Assembly (NCBI RefSeq): GCF_014204985.1
Contig: NZ_JACHMP010000001.1
Span: 1,798,001-1,862,000, forward strand
Direction of reading: 5' to 3'
DNA length: 64,000 bases
Source: Streptosporangium becharense
Lineage (GTDB): Bacteria > Actinomycetota > Actinomycetes > Streptosporangiales > Streptosporangiaceae
Notes under the pieces: generated by a model
The model's input: the letters and a program-made list of their open reading frames with translations, nothing else
What the model was told of the DNA's origin: nothing
Database searches by the model: none
Translations under genes and position numbers: made by a program
Shown here: in pieces, positions 26,956 through 34,962 of the stretch
How the letters are laid out: the number at the start of each line of letters is the position of its first letter
Position numbering within the stretch: the stretch's first letter is position 1

Positions 26956-28587
26956 TCACTTGTCGCAGGTATCCCCGTCCTTGTCGGCGTCGATGTACCA
27001 GGCGTACTCCGGGTGGGTTTCCCGGTAGTAGGGGCCGTAGCCGTTCTTGATGGCGGCCCTGCAAGTGCGGTACCTGGGGTCGAGGTCACCCGAGGCCGGG
27101 GCGATCGGCGCGTCGGGATCGGCGTTCGACCGCCCGCCGGAGGTGGGCTGTGCACCGGCACCGCTCTGAGCGCCGGTAGCCGGTTGGGTGCCGGTGCCGG
27201 GCTGAGTGCCCGTGCTGGGTTGAGTGCCCGTACCCGGTTGAGTGCCCGTACCCGGCTGAGTACCCGTACCCGGTTGAGTACCCGTACCCGGCTGAGTACC
27301 CGTACCCGGTTGAGTACCCGTACCCGGCTGAGTACCCGTACCCGGTTGAGTACCCGTACCCGGCTGAGTACCCGTACCCGGCTGAGTACCCGTACCAGGC
27401 TGGGTACCGGTGCCCGGCTGGGCCGGGTCCGAGGGGGTGAAGATCGAGGAGTTCGGCTGCGGCCCGGCCGGCGGTGTGCTCGCGGTGCCGCTCGGGGGAA
27501 GCAGACGGGCGACCATGGCGTCCGCCTGCTCCTTGGTCAGGGCTCCCGCGATGCTGAGGCTGTCGTCGGTGATCGCCTGGGCGACCCGCGGGGCGGCCAC
27601 CACCTTCTGCCCGACGACGATGGCGATCTGCTGCCGGACGGGGATCTCCTGCTTGACGATCTCCTGGGTCAGGTCGCTGATCTGCTCGCGGAACACCGGG
27701 GCGAAGGCGATCCTGACCGAGTACGCGCCGCTCTTCTCCTGGACGGCCTCGATCTTCCGTACGGCGTTCACGGTGACCCCGGCGTCCACCGTGTAGCAGG
27801 TCTGCCCCGGGTCGTCGGGGTAGGTGTCGGGAGCCGTGCAGGGTCCGGCCTTCGCCTCGAGGACCGGGGCGAAGTGGATGGGGGTCGCCAGAGCCATGGG
27901 GAGCTTGCCGCCGAGGGGCATGTCGGGGTTGCGGGTCATGAGCACCGCGATGGTGCCGAGCACGCCGGTGACGAGCACGACGACCACCAGGGCGGTCACC
28001 AGGATCGCGGTGGTGGCCCGGCTCGCCTGGGGAGGGCCCGGCACCGCCGGGGTGCCGCTCTTCGTCGTCTTGCGCCGCCGCCCACCGGACCGCCGCCCGC
28101 CTGGGGCGCCCGGCGCCTGACCGCCAGGTGCTCCGGGGACCTGACCGCCAGGGACGCCCGGCGCCTGACCGCCGGCCGCTCCGGGACTCCCAGCCCCGTC
28201 GGCCGCTCCGGACCCACCGGGAATCCCGGGCCCGCCGGGAGTTCCGTACCCGGCGGGACCCCCTGCTCCGGGTCCCCCCGGCGCGCCGGCTCCGGCCACG
28301 CCGGAAGCATCGGTGCCGGATACGCCGGACCTCCCGGGTTCACCGGGTCCGCCGGGCGTGCCCACGCCGGACTCGGTAGGACCGGATCCGCCGGGCCCCG
28401 GACCCGCGGGACCGGAGGGGTGGGCATGGCCTGGCGCGGCCAGGACGGGCGAGCCGTGCGCCGGGTCGGAGTGACCGCGGGTACGCGGATCTGAGGCGGG
28501 CCCCGGCGCACCGGCGAACGGGTCGAACGACCCGGCCTGAGGCCCCTGAGGCCCGGAGGACCCGCCCGGACCCGCGTGCTTGCCCAT
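26956..28587 (-). CDS. Membrane-anchored repeat protein with C-terminal Excalibur Ca2+-binding domain
   Basis: A 543-residue mosaic protein. Residues 1-190 are a Gly/Pro-rich, collagen-like disordered cytoplasmic region. Residues 191-217 are a transmembrane helix, and residues about 220-370 form a globular outer domain reminiscent of the SecD periplasmic head (P1 domain: AFAPVFREQISDLTQEIVKQ, QAITDDSLSIAG). A stalk of about 14 QPGTGT hexapeptides (about residues 390-475) follows, then an Excalibur domain ending DADKDGDTCDK, a calcium-binding loop. The ATG at 28587 is chosen because GGGGAT precedes it; the frame is open 17 codons further. It probably spans or crosses the peptidoglycan. A cell-wall role is inferred. 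Repeat number is likely variable between strains. Confidence 0.82.
   Translation of the reverse strand: MGKHAGPGGSSGPQGPQAGSFDPFAGAPGPASDPRTRGHSDPAHGSPVLAAPGHAHPSGPAGPGPGGSGPTESGVGTPGGPGEPGRSGVSGTDASGVAGAGAPGGPGAGGPAGYGTPGGPGIPGGSGAADGAGSPGAAGGQAPGVPGGQVPGAPGGQAPGAPGGRRSGGRRRKTTKSGTPAVPGPPQASRATTAILVTALVVVVLVTGVLGTIAVLMTRNPDMPLGGKLPMALATPIHFAPVLEAKAGPCTAPDTYPDDPGQTCYTVDAGVTVNAVRKIEAVQEKSGAYSVRIAFAPVFREQISDLTQEIVKQEIPVRQQIAIVVGQKVVAAPRVAQAITDDSLSIAGALTKEQADAMVARLLPPSGTASTPPAGPQPNSSIFTPSDPAQPGTGTQPGTGTQPGTGTQPGTGTQPGTGTQPGTGTQPGTGTQPGTGTQPGTGTQPGTGTQPGTGTQPSTGTQPGTGTQPATGAQSGAGAQPTSGGRSNADPDAPIAPASGDLDPRYRTCRAAIKNGYGPYYRETHPEYAWYIDADKDGDTCDK
27175..27420 (-). repeat. 18-bp tandem repeats encoding QPGTGT
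   Basis: About 13-14 copies of an 18-bp unit (plus-strand form CCCGTACCCGGCTGAGTA) lie head to tail inside the Excalibur gene. Many copies alternate between GGCTG and GGTTG, giving a 36-bp higher-order period. The edges are degenerate (AQSGAGA, TQPATGA). A unit of 6 codons preserves frame when copies are gained or lost. Confidence 0.92.
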
Positions 28588-28699
28588 CGTCACATCCCCG
28601 CAATGCTCACACTCGCTCGCGGCGAGCCTACCGATCACCGCAAGGAGCCGGTAACCGGAAAGTCAAGAGCGGCCCGGAAAGCCGGCTTCGCGAAAGCTC

Positions 28700-28712
28700 T
28701 GACATGCTGTCA
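28700..28712. promoter_or_regulatory. Candidate operator upstream of ald
   Basis: The inverted repeat TGACA-TGC-TGTCA lies about 100 bases before the ald start in the divergent gap. It could bind an AldR/Lrp-type regulator, but none is encoded here. Confidence 0.35.
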
Positions 28713-28806
28713 TCAACCTCGACCGATTCATGGCACCTTGTGCGTGGTGACCGCCTTCCTGGGAACGCACAGTGAGAGGAGAACAGGCACGACCCCTGGA
28801 GGAGCC

Positions 28807-29922
28807 GTGAAGATCGCAGTTCCCCGCGAGGTCAAGAACCACGAGTACCGCGTGGCTCTCACCCCCGCCGGAGCCCATGAGTTCGTCAGGAACGGTCATC
28901 AGGTCTTCGTCGAGAAGGACGCCGGGGTGGGGTCGTCGATCCCCGACGCCGACTTCGAGAGCGTGGGGGCCGTCATCCTCGACTCCGCCGACGACGTGTG
29001 GGCCGAGGGCGACCTGGTCCTGAAGGTCAAGGAGCCGGTCGCCGAGGAGTACCACCGGATGCGCAAGGGGCAGGTGCTCTTCACCTACCTGCACCTGGCC
29101 GCGTCACGGGCGTGCACCGAGGCCATGCTCGGGTCCGGTGTCACCGGCATCGCCTACGAGACGGTGCAGAGCCCCAACGGCTTCCTGCCGCTGCTGGCCC
29201 CGATGTCCGAGGTGGCGGGACGGCTCGCGCCGCAGGTCGGCGCGTACCACCTGATGCGCCAGGGCGGCGGGCGTGGCGTGCTGATGGGCGGCGTGTCCGG
29301 TGTCCACGCGGCCAACGTGGTCGTGATCGGCGCCGGGGTCTCCGGTATGAACGCGGCCGTCATCGCCCTGGGCATGCAGGCGGAGGTGCTGCTGCTCGAC
29401 CGCAACATCGACCGGCTCCGCCAGGCGGACGTGATCTACCAGGGCCACTGCAAGACCGTCGCCTCGAACACGTACGAGATCGAGCGGGCGGTACTGGCCG
29501 CGGACCTGGTCATCGGCGCGGTGCTCGTGCCGGGTGCGAAGGCGCCCAAGCTGGTCAGCAACGAACTGGTCTCGCGGATGAAGCCCGGCTCGGTGCTGGT
29601 GGACATCTCCATCGACCAGGGAGGCTGCTTCGAGGACTCCCGGCCCACCACCCACGACGACCCGATCTACCGGGTGCACGACTCGGTGTTCTACTGCGTG
29701 GCCAACATGCCCGGCGCGGTCCCGCACACCTCGACGTACGCGCTGACCAACGTGACCGTCCCCTACGCCCTGGCGATCGCCGACCTGGGGTGGCGGGAGG
29801 CGCTGCGGGGCGACCCGGCGCTGGCCCTGGGCCTGAACACGCACGAGGGGCACCTGACCAACCTTCCCGTGGCCGAGGCCCACGGGCTGGAGGCGGTGCC
29901 CCTGGAGAGTGCGCTGACCTGA
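28807..29922 (+). CDS. ald: Alanine dehydrogenase
   Basis: Ald interconverts L-alanine and pyruvate + NH4+ with NAD(H). The 371-residue length is exactly that of the family. The opening [20 protein letters not shown] contains the pyruvate-binding Arg; Lys in LVLKVKEPV and His in [13 protein letters not shown] are the catalytic pair. The Rossmann motif is [19 protein letters not shown]. The GTG start with GGAGGAG upstream is preferred over the longer frame. It is linked by a 4-base gap to the convergent DUF3105 gene. In actinobacteria Ald balances nitrogen and redox during dormancy or low oxygen. Confidence 0.96.
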   Translation: MKIAVPREVKNHEYRVALTPAGAHEFVRNGHQVFVEKDAGVGSSIPDADFESVGAVILDSADDVWAEGDLVLKVKEPVAEEYHRMRKGQVLFTYLHLAASRACTEAMLGSGVTGIAYETVQSPNGFLPLLAPMSEVAGRLAPQVGAYHLMRQGGGRGVLMGGVSGVHAANVVVIGAGVSGMNAAVIALGMQAEVLLLDRNIDRLRQADVIYQGHCKTVASNTYEIERAVLAADLVIGAVLVPGAKAPKLVSNELVSRMKPGSVLVDISIDQGGCFEDSRPTTHDDPIYRVHDSVFYCVANMPGAVPHTSTYALTNVTVPYALAIADLGWREALRGDPALALGLNTHEGHLTNLPVAEAHGLEAVPLESALT

Positions 29923-29926
29923 CGCC

Positions 29927-30652
29927 TCAGGGCGCCGGGGTGCCGCTGGGCGAGGCGGAGGGCGCCGGGGACCCGGGCATCGTCTCGGGGGCGGCGCTCC
30001 CGCTCTGGCTGGGCGACGCGCTCGGCGTGGCCGTCGGGATCGGGGCCTCGGCGGTGGTGGTGCCCACCGCGCCGTCGCAGGAGGCTCCCAGTTCGGGGGT
30101 GTCGGGCCCGTTCTTGTACTTGGCGATGAACTTGGGCAGGCGCGGGTCGTCGGCCTTGTCGAACGTGAGCTGCCTGTTCCAGGAGCTGGCGACGATCTTG
30201 GCGGGCAGCCCCGGGTACGGGCTCAGCAGCATGTAGTCGGAGGAGGCCAGCTTCTTGAGCCGGTCGACCTCCGCCGTGGGCAGGTCGGGCCGGTAGGTGA
30301 TCCACACGGCGCCGTGCTCCAGCGAGTGGACGGCGTTCTCGTTGTTGATCGGCTGGTCGTAGACGCCGCAGTTCTGCCAGGACGGGTGGTGCTCGCCGCC
30401 GACCGGCGGGTTCTCCTTGTAGGAGACCTTCGTCAGCACGTGCTGGGCCGCGGGGTAGTTCGCGCTGGTGACGCCGTCGAGAGAGTTCGTCGCCCGATCA
30501 TTGACCAGATAGAAGCCGACGACGCCGACGAGCAGCACGATGACGGCGCCGCCGACGCCCCACATCAGGAACGCGGCCCGGCGCTCCTTGCGCTTCTGCT
30601 CCGCGCGCATCCGAGCGAGATGATCACGCCTCGCCTGCGCCTTCTCCTTCAT
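29927..30652 (-). CDS. DUF3105-family membrane protein
   Basis: This 241-residue protein starts with a basic coiled region ([21 protein letters not shown]), then one transmembrane helix (about 29-47). The extracytoplasmic DUF3105 domain follows, with the conserved stretches [20 protein letters not shown] and [18 protein letters not shown]. Clustered His and Cys in these stretches suggest metal binding. The C-terminal tail is Pro/Ser/Ala-rich. The ATG has GGAGGG 4 bases before it. It is divergent from a DUF305 gene, a pairing I recall as common in actinobacteria. No experimental function is known to me. Confidence 0.85.
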   Translation of the reverse strand: MKEKAQARRDHLARMRAEQKRKERRAAFLMWGVGGAVIVLLVGVVGFYLVNDRATNSLDGVTSANYPAAQHVLTKVSYKENPPVGGEHHPSWQNCGVYDQPINNENAVHSLEHGAVWITYRPDLPTAEVDRLKKLASSDYMLLSPYPGLPAKIVASSWNRQLTFDKADDPRLPKFIAKYKNGPDTPELGASCDGAVGTTTAEAPIPTATPSASPSQSGSAAPETMPGSPAPSASPSGTPAP

Positions 30653-30688
30653 CTGCCCTCCAGCCAGCGAATATCTCCGGGTCACCCT

Positions 30689-30705
30689 ATGCCCTATGGG
30701 CGTAT
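30689..30705. promoter_or_regulatory. Near-palindrome in the DUF3105/DUF305 divergent gap
   Basis: ATGCCC-TAT-GGGCGTAT is an inverted repeat with one mismatch in the 121-base gap. GC-rich palindromes with this look are reported as CsoR-type copper operators, but the match is not exact. Its position lets it serve both genes. Confidence 0.35.
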
Positions 30706-30773
30706 GCGGAGAATAAGCCGTTGATGAACTGTGATAGCCCAACGTTTCCTGACAGTGGGTACTCTGGGCTGCG

Positions 30774-31430
30774 ATGGAAACCGCCGTCGAAGATCCCCCC
30801 AAGCCCCGGCGTGGCCCGGCGCTCGGCGTGCTGCTGGGCTGCCTCGTCCTGGCCGGTGCGCTGCTGCTGCTGGTCGTCGGCAGGACGACGGCTCCGACCG
30901 ACGCCTCGCCCGAGGCGGGTTTCGCGCGTGACATGGCCGTCCACCACGCCCAGGCCGTCCAGATGTCCTTCATCGCCAGAGACGGGAGCGAAGACGAGGC
31001 GCTGCGCACGCTGACCTACGACATCATCGTCACGCAGACGGCCCAGCGCGGGATCTTCATGGGCTGGCTCCAGCAGTGGGGGCTGAACCAGTCGACGGAG
31101 CGGCCGCCCATGGCGTGGATGGCCGGTCACGGCCACTCCTCTCCGGCGGCACCAGGGGCCCCCGCCACGATGCCCGGCATGGCCAGCGGGGACGAGCTCG
31201 GAGAGCTCACCAGGGCCGCGGGCAAGGACCAGGAGATCCTCTTCCTGCAGCTCATGATCCGTCACCATGAGGGCGGCGTGCAGATGGCACAGTCCCTGCT
31301 GAAACTGTCCGACCGCGAGGAGGTGGCCACCATGGCCAGGAACATCGTCAACGGTCAGGCAGGAGAGATCGCCCTGATGACCGACATGTTGCGGCAGCGC
31401 GGCGGGCAGCCGCTGCCCTCCATCCTCTGA
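30774..31430 (+). CDS. DUF305-domain protein, membrane-anchored
   Basis: This 218-residue protein has an N-terminal transmembrane helix (about 17-38) followed by a four-helix DUF305 domain that is duplicated in fold. The family's paired His motifs are present as DMAVHHAQAVQMS and LMIRHHEGGVQMAQS. Met-rich stretches (MAWMAGHGHSSP, TMPGMASGDE) could bind copper or another soft metal. The domain is related to ferritin-like helical bundles and is often found with metal genes. No ribosome-binding site is obvious. The gene end overlaps the first copy of a 16-bp tandem repeat. Confidence 0.88.
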   Translation: METAVEDPPKPRRGPALGVLLGCLVLAGALLLLVVGRTTAPTDASPEAGFARDMAVHHAQAVQMSFIARDGSEDEALRTLTYDIIVTQTAQRGIFMGWLQQWGLNQSTERPPMAWMAGHGHSSPAAPGAPATMPGMASGDELGELTRAAGKDQEILFLQLMIRHHEGGVQMAQSLLKLSDREEVATMARNIVNGQAGEIALMTDMLRQRGGQPLPSIL

Positions 31431-31502
31431 CCTCGACGTCCTCTGATCACGACATTCTCTGATCAGGACATTCTCTGACCACGACACTCTCTGACCACGA
31501 CC
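31425..31502 (+). repeat. 16-bp tandem repeat at the end of the DUF305 gene
   Basis: About five imperfect copies of a 16-bp unit close to CTCTGATCACGACATT run head to tail. Copies start at 31425, 31441, 31457, 31473 and 31489. The first contains the stop codon. No open frame continues through it. Confidence 0.85.
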
Positions 31503-31592
31503 GACAACGACCGACAGCCGGCTACGGCGCGTCCCCGCACGACCGGTTCCCTGCCGGGACAGCGTGGGGCCGGCCTGGCCGAAGGAAGAGGA

Positions 31593-31892
31593 ATGGTGCA
31601 CGACGAGCCGGAGAACCGGCTGGAGGTGAGCATCTCCGCCGAAGTAGAGATGGGGCAGTACGCAAACTTCGCCTCGGTGTGGCACACCGAGGATGGCTTC
31701 GTCCTCGACTTCGCGGTGATCACCAGGCCGCCCCAGCTGGCCAACGACCCGTCCTCCGGGCAGCACTTCGTCAGTGTGCCGACCCGGATCGTCAGCCGGA
31801 TCCGCATCCCCCCGAGCCAGGTGTTCGAGCTGATGAAGGCCCTCGAACAGCAGCTCACCGCGTACGAGAAGGAGACCGGCCGCAAGAACTGA
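31593..31892 (+). CDS. DUF3467-family protein
   Basis: This 99-residue cytoplasmic protein matches the small DUF3467 family: MGQYANFASVWHTEDGFVLDF, a PPQLANDP stretch and RIVSRIRIPPSQVFELMKAL. The family is thought to be a compact beta-rich fold with a C-terminal helix and has no assigned activity. The ATG follows a GAAGGAAGAGG Shine-Dalgarno. It stands alone between the repeat tract and trpS. Confidence 0.82.
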   Translation: MVHDEPENRLEVSISAEVEMGQYANFASVWHTEDGFVLDFAVITRPPQLANDPSSGQHFVSVPTRIVSRIRIPPSQVFELMKALEQQLTAYEKETGRKN

Positions 31893-32042
31893 CCCCGGCC
31901 GGTCCCCCCGCCGCCTTCCCGCCTCCCGCCACGGCCGGGCCGTCCCGCCGTCCTCGGGCCGCCCCGCCGCACCTCCACCCGGCAGCACGGCCGGGCCGCC
32001 CCGTCGCGCCTCCGGCCGCCCGGACCGTGGCGGCTCACCTCT

Positions 32043-33008
32043 TCACGGCAGGCCGATCGCTCTCTTGGCCGCGGTCAGCAGGCCGGAGGTGCGCTCGGCC
32101 GCCCGAGCCGCCCCGGCCGCGAGGAGGCGCGACAGCTCGCCCTGGTCCGCCGAGAGCTCGGCGTACCGTTCCCGGACGGGCCGCAGCGTCTCCACCACCG
32201 CCTCCGCCGTCGCGCGCTTGAGCGCGCCGTAGGTGTCGTACCCGAGCGACCCCACCGGCTTCCCGGTGCAGGCCGCCAGCACGGTGAGCAGGTTGGACAC
32301 CCCCGGCTTGCCCTCGGGGTCGTGGCGCACCTCGGCCTCCGAGTCCGTCAGCGCGCGCATGACCTTCCGGTGGACGTCGGCGGGCGGGTCGAGCAGGTAG
32401 ACCGTCCCGGCATCCGACCCGTCCGACTTGCCCATCTTCGAGGTGGGCTCGGTCAGGTCCATGACCCGGGCGGCCAACGGCGGGTGCACCGCCTCCGGCA
32501 CGGTGAAGGTCTCACCGTAGAGGCGGTTGAACCGCAGCGCCAGGTCTCTGGTCAGCTCGACGTGCTGGCGTTGGTCCTCCCCCACCGGCACGAGGTCGGC
32601 CCGGTGCAGCAGGATGTCGGCGGCCATCAGCGCGGGGTAGGTGAGCAGCGAGAGCCGCACCTCCTCCTGCCGCGCCGATTTCTCCCTGAACTGGATCATC
32701 CGCCGCATCTCCCCGAAGTGGGCGGTGCTCTCCAGCAGGTACGCCAGCTCGGTGTGCGCGGGCACCTGCGACTGGACGTACAGCAGGGAACGGTCGAGCC
32801 CGCAGGCGAGCAGCAGGGCCGCCGCCTCGCGGGTGCGGACGCGCAGCCGCTCCGGATCATGCTTGATCGTCAGAGCGTGCAGGTCGGCGACGGCGTAGAC
32901 GCAGTCGGCCTCGTCCTGGAGCCGGACGGCGGGCATGATCGCACCCAGCAGGTTGCCGAGCGTCAGGCGGCCGGTCGGCTTGAACGCCGAGAAGACACGC
33001 TTGGTCAT
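32043..33008 (-). CDS. trpS: Tryptophanyl-tRNA synthetase
   Basis: This 321-residue class I synthetase has the HIGH-type motif in PTGRLTLGNLLGA and the KMSKS-type loop written as KMGKSD. The AMP/Trp pocket segments VPVGEDQRQHVELTRDLALR and ILLHRADL are typical. The ATG at 33008 with GAGGAG 5 bases upstream is preferred to a GTG two codons earlier that overlaps the Shine-Dalgarno. It is preceded by a Trp-containing leader peptide and a terminator hairpin, so it is probably induced when charged Trp-tRNA is low. Some actinobacteria carry two TrpRS genes, one of them inducible; this one may be the inducible copy. Confidence 0.94.
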   Translation of the reverse strand: MTKRVFSAFKPTGRLTLGNLLGAIMPAVRLQDEADCVYAVADLHALTIKHDPERLRVRTREAAALLLACGLDRSLLYVQSQVPAHTELAYLLESTAHFGEMRRMIQFREKSARQEEVRLSLLTYPALMAADILLHRADLVPVGEDQRQHVELTRDLALRFNRLYGETFTVPEAVHPPLAARVMDLTEPTSKMGKSDGSDAGTVYLLDPPADVHRKVMRALTDSEAEVRHDPEGKPGVSNLLTVLAACTGKPVGSLGYDTYGALKRATAEAVVETLRPVRERYAELSADQGELSRLLAAGAARAAERTSGLLTAAKRAIGLP

Positions 33009-33047
33009 GGTCACTCCTCAGGGAAGAGGGACCGCCCCGCACCGGCG

Positions 33048-33088
33048 GCAGGGAAAACGAGAACGACCGCCGGTGAACGGCGGTCGTT
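33048..33088 (-). terminator. trpS attenuator terminator hairpin
   Basis: On the minus strand, AACGACCGCCG and its perfect complement form an 11-bp stem with a TTCAC loop, followed by a T-rich run (CTCGTTTTCCC). It lies between the leader peptide and trpS. The left arm can instead pair with GGCGGGTC inside the leader (plus-strand 33117-33124), which would disrupt the terminator. Confidence 0.82.
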
Positions 33089-33110
33089 TCGGTGCGCAGT
33101 CGGGGACTGG

Positions 33111-33164
33111 CTAGCGGACCCGCCGGAAGGCGGCCCGCCACAGACCCAGACTGTGCTTGTTCAT
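33111..33164 (-). CDS. trpS leader peptide, 17 aa
   Basis: This short frame reads MNKHSLGLWRAAFRRVR and then TAG. It has one Trp codon (codon 9), immediately before the segment CGGGCCGCC that can form a hairpin with the following GGCGGG. A ribosome stalled at the Trp codon would hide the first arm and free the second to pair with the left arm of the trpS terminator, allowing read-through. The ATG overlaps the stop of the threonine aldolase gene (ATGA), so translation of the leader may be coupled to that gene. The frame is too short to be found by ORF length alone. Confidence 0.75.
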   Translation of the reverse strand: MNKHSLGLWRAAFRRVR

Positions 33165-34225
33165 GAGATCGAGGATAGCTCCTCCGCCACGGCGGCGGCG
33201 AACGCGTCCACGTCGGCCTCGGTGGTGTCGAACGCGGCCATCCAGCGGACCTCGCCGACGGCCTCGTTCCAGGTGTAGAAGCGGAAGCGCTTCTGCAGGC
33301 GCTCGGTGACGTCCCGGGGCAGGATCGCGAAGACCGCGTTGGCCTCCACCGGGCGGGTGATCTCCACACCGGGGATGTCGCGCACCGCGTCGGCGAGCCG
33401 CCGGGCCATGGCGTTGGCCTGGCGGGCGTTGCGCAGCCACAGGTCCCCGGCGAGCAGCGCCTCGAACTGCACCGAGACGAACCGCATCTTGGAAGCCAGC
33501 TGCATGGCGGTCTTGCGCAGGTAGCGCAGGCCGCGGACGGCGTCGGGGTTGAGCACCACGACCGCCTCCCCGAACATCAGACCGGCCTTCGTGCCGCCGA
33601 AGGACAGCACGTCCACGCCCGCGTCCGTGGTGAACGCGCGCAGCGGCACGTCCAGCGCCGCGGCGGCGTTGGTGGCGCGGGCGCCGTCGAGGTGGACGGT
33701 CATGCCCAGCCCGTGGGCGTGGTCGCAGATCGCCCTGATCTCCTCGGGCGTGTAGAGCGTGCCCAGCTCGGTGCTCTGGGTGATCGAGACCACCTTGGGC
33801 TGTGCCCGGTGCTCGTCGCCGAAGCCCCATGCCTGCCGGTCGATCAGCTCGGGGGTGAGCTTGCCGTCCGGGGTGGGCACCGTGAACAGCTTGAGCCCCC
33901 CGGACCGCTCCGGCGCGCCGCCCTCGTCGGTGTGGACGTGGGCCGACTCGGCGCACACCACCGCCTCCCAGTGGGCGGTCATCGAACGGAGCGCGACCAC
34001 GTTGGCACCGGTGCCGTTGAACACGGGCCACGCCTCGGCGGTGGGCCCGAAGTGCTCCTGGAAGATCTTCTGCAGCGCCTCGGTGTAGACGTCGTCGCCA
34101 TAGGCGGTCTGGTGGCCGCCGTTGGCGAGCGCGATCGCCTGGAGGATCTCGGGGTGCACCCCGGCGTAGTTGTCGCTGGCGAAGCCCTTCACCAGCGGGT
34201 CGTGCCTGCGGATCGCGTCCGTCAC
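33161..34225 (-). CDS. ltaE: L-threonine aldolase family PLP enzyme
   Basis: This 354-residue fold-type-I PLP enzyme of the beta-eliminating lyase/threonine aldolase group has the Schiff-base Lys in VLSFGGTKAGLMFG and the phosphate loop FNGTGANVVALRSM. The conserved His/Asp block is VHLDGARATNAA. It should cleave L-threonine to glycine and acetaldehyde or act on related beta-hydroxy amino acids. The GTG start is set by GAGGAGAG at 8 bases; the frame is open far upstream across the SDR gene. The leader peptide of trpS starts in its stop codon. It follows DUF6421 and an SDR gene in one operon-like run. Confidence 0.9.
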   Translation of the reverse strand: MTDAIRRHDPLVKGFASDNYAGVHPEILQAIALANGGHQTAYGDDVYTEALQKIFQEHFGPTAEAWPVFNGTGANVVALRSMTAHWEAVVCAESAHVHTDEGGAPERSGGLKLFTVPTPDGKLTPELIDRQAWGFGDEHRAQPKVVSITQSTELGTLYTPEEIRAICDHAHGLGMTVHLDGARATNAAAALDVPLRAFTTDAGVDVLSFGGTKAGLMFGEAVVVLNPDAVRGLRYLRKTAMQLASKMRFVSVQFEALLAGDLWLRNARQANAMARRLADAVRDIPGVEITRPVEANAVFAILPRDVTERLQKRFRFYTWNEAVGEVRWMAAFDTTEADVDAFAAAVAEELSSIS

Positions 34226-34323
34226 GTCGTCTCTCCTCGTCCGGCGGCCGGGTGCCCGCACCCGGCCGCCGTCGTGCTCGTCGTGCTCGTCGTGCTCGTG
34301 TGCTGTGCGTGGTGCCCGCCGGG
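34226..34323. other. SDR-ltaE gap with short GTCGTGCTC repeats
   Basis: The 98-base gap holds about four copies of a 9-base unit near GTCGTGCTC at 34270-34300. No gene is seen. Confidence 0.6.
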
Positions 34324-34962
34324 TCAGCCGGTGAGGTCCACCCGGGTGCCGTTGGCGTCGGTGTCCCACAGGCGCTCGACGGCCACGGCGAGGTCGTCGA
34401 CGTCGGTGAACCCGGGGAAGGTCTTCTCCGGGGCGGCCGCGCGCATGCCGTCGTGCACCAGCGCCTTGACGACCAGGATGTTCGCGGTGGCGGGGGTGTC
34501 CTTCAGGGCGTCGGCGAAGGCGAGGGTCCACGCCTCGGCGGCGGCCTTGGCCGTGGCGTAGGCCGCGTTGCCCTGGGTCGGGTGCTCGGCGGCCTTCGCC
34601 GAGACGATGGCGAACCGGCCGCGCTCGCTCGCCTTGAGCAGCGGCTCGAAGGCGAGCGTGACGTGCTGGAGGGTGCGGATCAGCAGGTCGTGCAGGAACG
34701 CCCAGTCGTCCAGTGACGTCTCGGCGAAGGTCTTGGACCCCCGCCAGCCGCCGACCAGGTGCACGATCCCGTCGAGGCGGCCGTGCTCGGCCTCGATCCG
34801 CCCGGCCAGCTCCCGCACGGCCTCGAGGTCCAGCAGGTCCACCGGGAGCGTCCCGTCGGCACCGGACCGGTCGACGCCGATGACGGTGTGGCCTTGCTCG
34901 GTGAACCGGCGGGTGACGGCCCGGCCCGTGGGGCCGGCCGCGCCGGCGACAAGGATGATCAT
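34324..34962 (-). CDS. Short-chain dehydrogenase/reductase (SDR)
   Basis: This 212-residue SDR has the NAD(P)-binding loop VAGAAGPTGRAVTRRF and an acidic Asp (IGVDRSGA) favouring NAD(H). The structural segment GIVHLVGGW stands for the usual NNAG. The active site is Ser in FAIVSAKAAEHPTQGNAAYATAKAA, with the catalytic Tyr and Lys as YATAK. Its ATG overlaps the stop of the DUF6421 gene (ATGA). It is shorter than typical SDRs of about 250 because the C-terminal helix is reduced. The substrate is unknown. Confidence 0.9.
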   Translation of the reverse strand: MIILVAGAAGPTGRAVTRRFTEQGHTVIGVDRSGADGTLPVDLLDLEAVRELAGRIEAEHGRLDGIVHLVGGWRGSKTFAETSLDDWAFLHDLLIRTLQHVTLAFEPLLKASERGRFAIVSAKAAEHPTQGNAAYATAKAAAEAWTLAFADALKDTPATANILVVKALVHDGMRAAAPEKTFPGFTDVDDLAVAVERLWDTDANGTRVDLTG

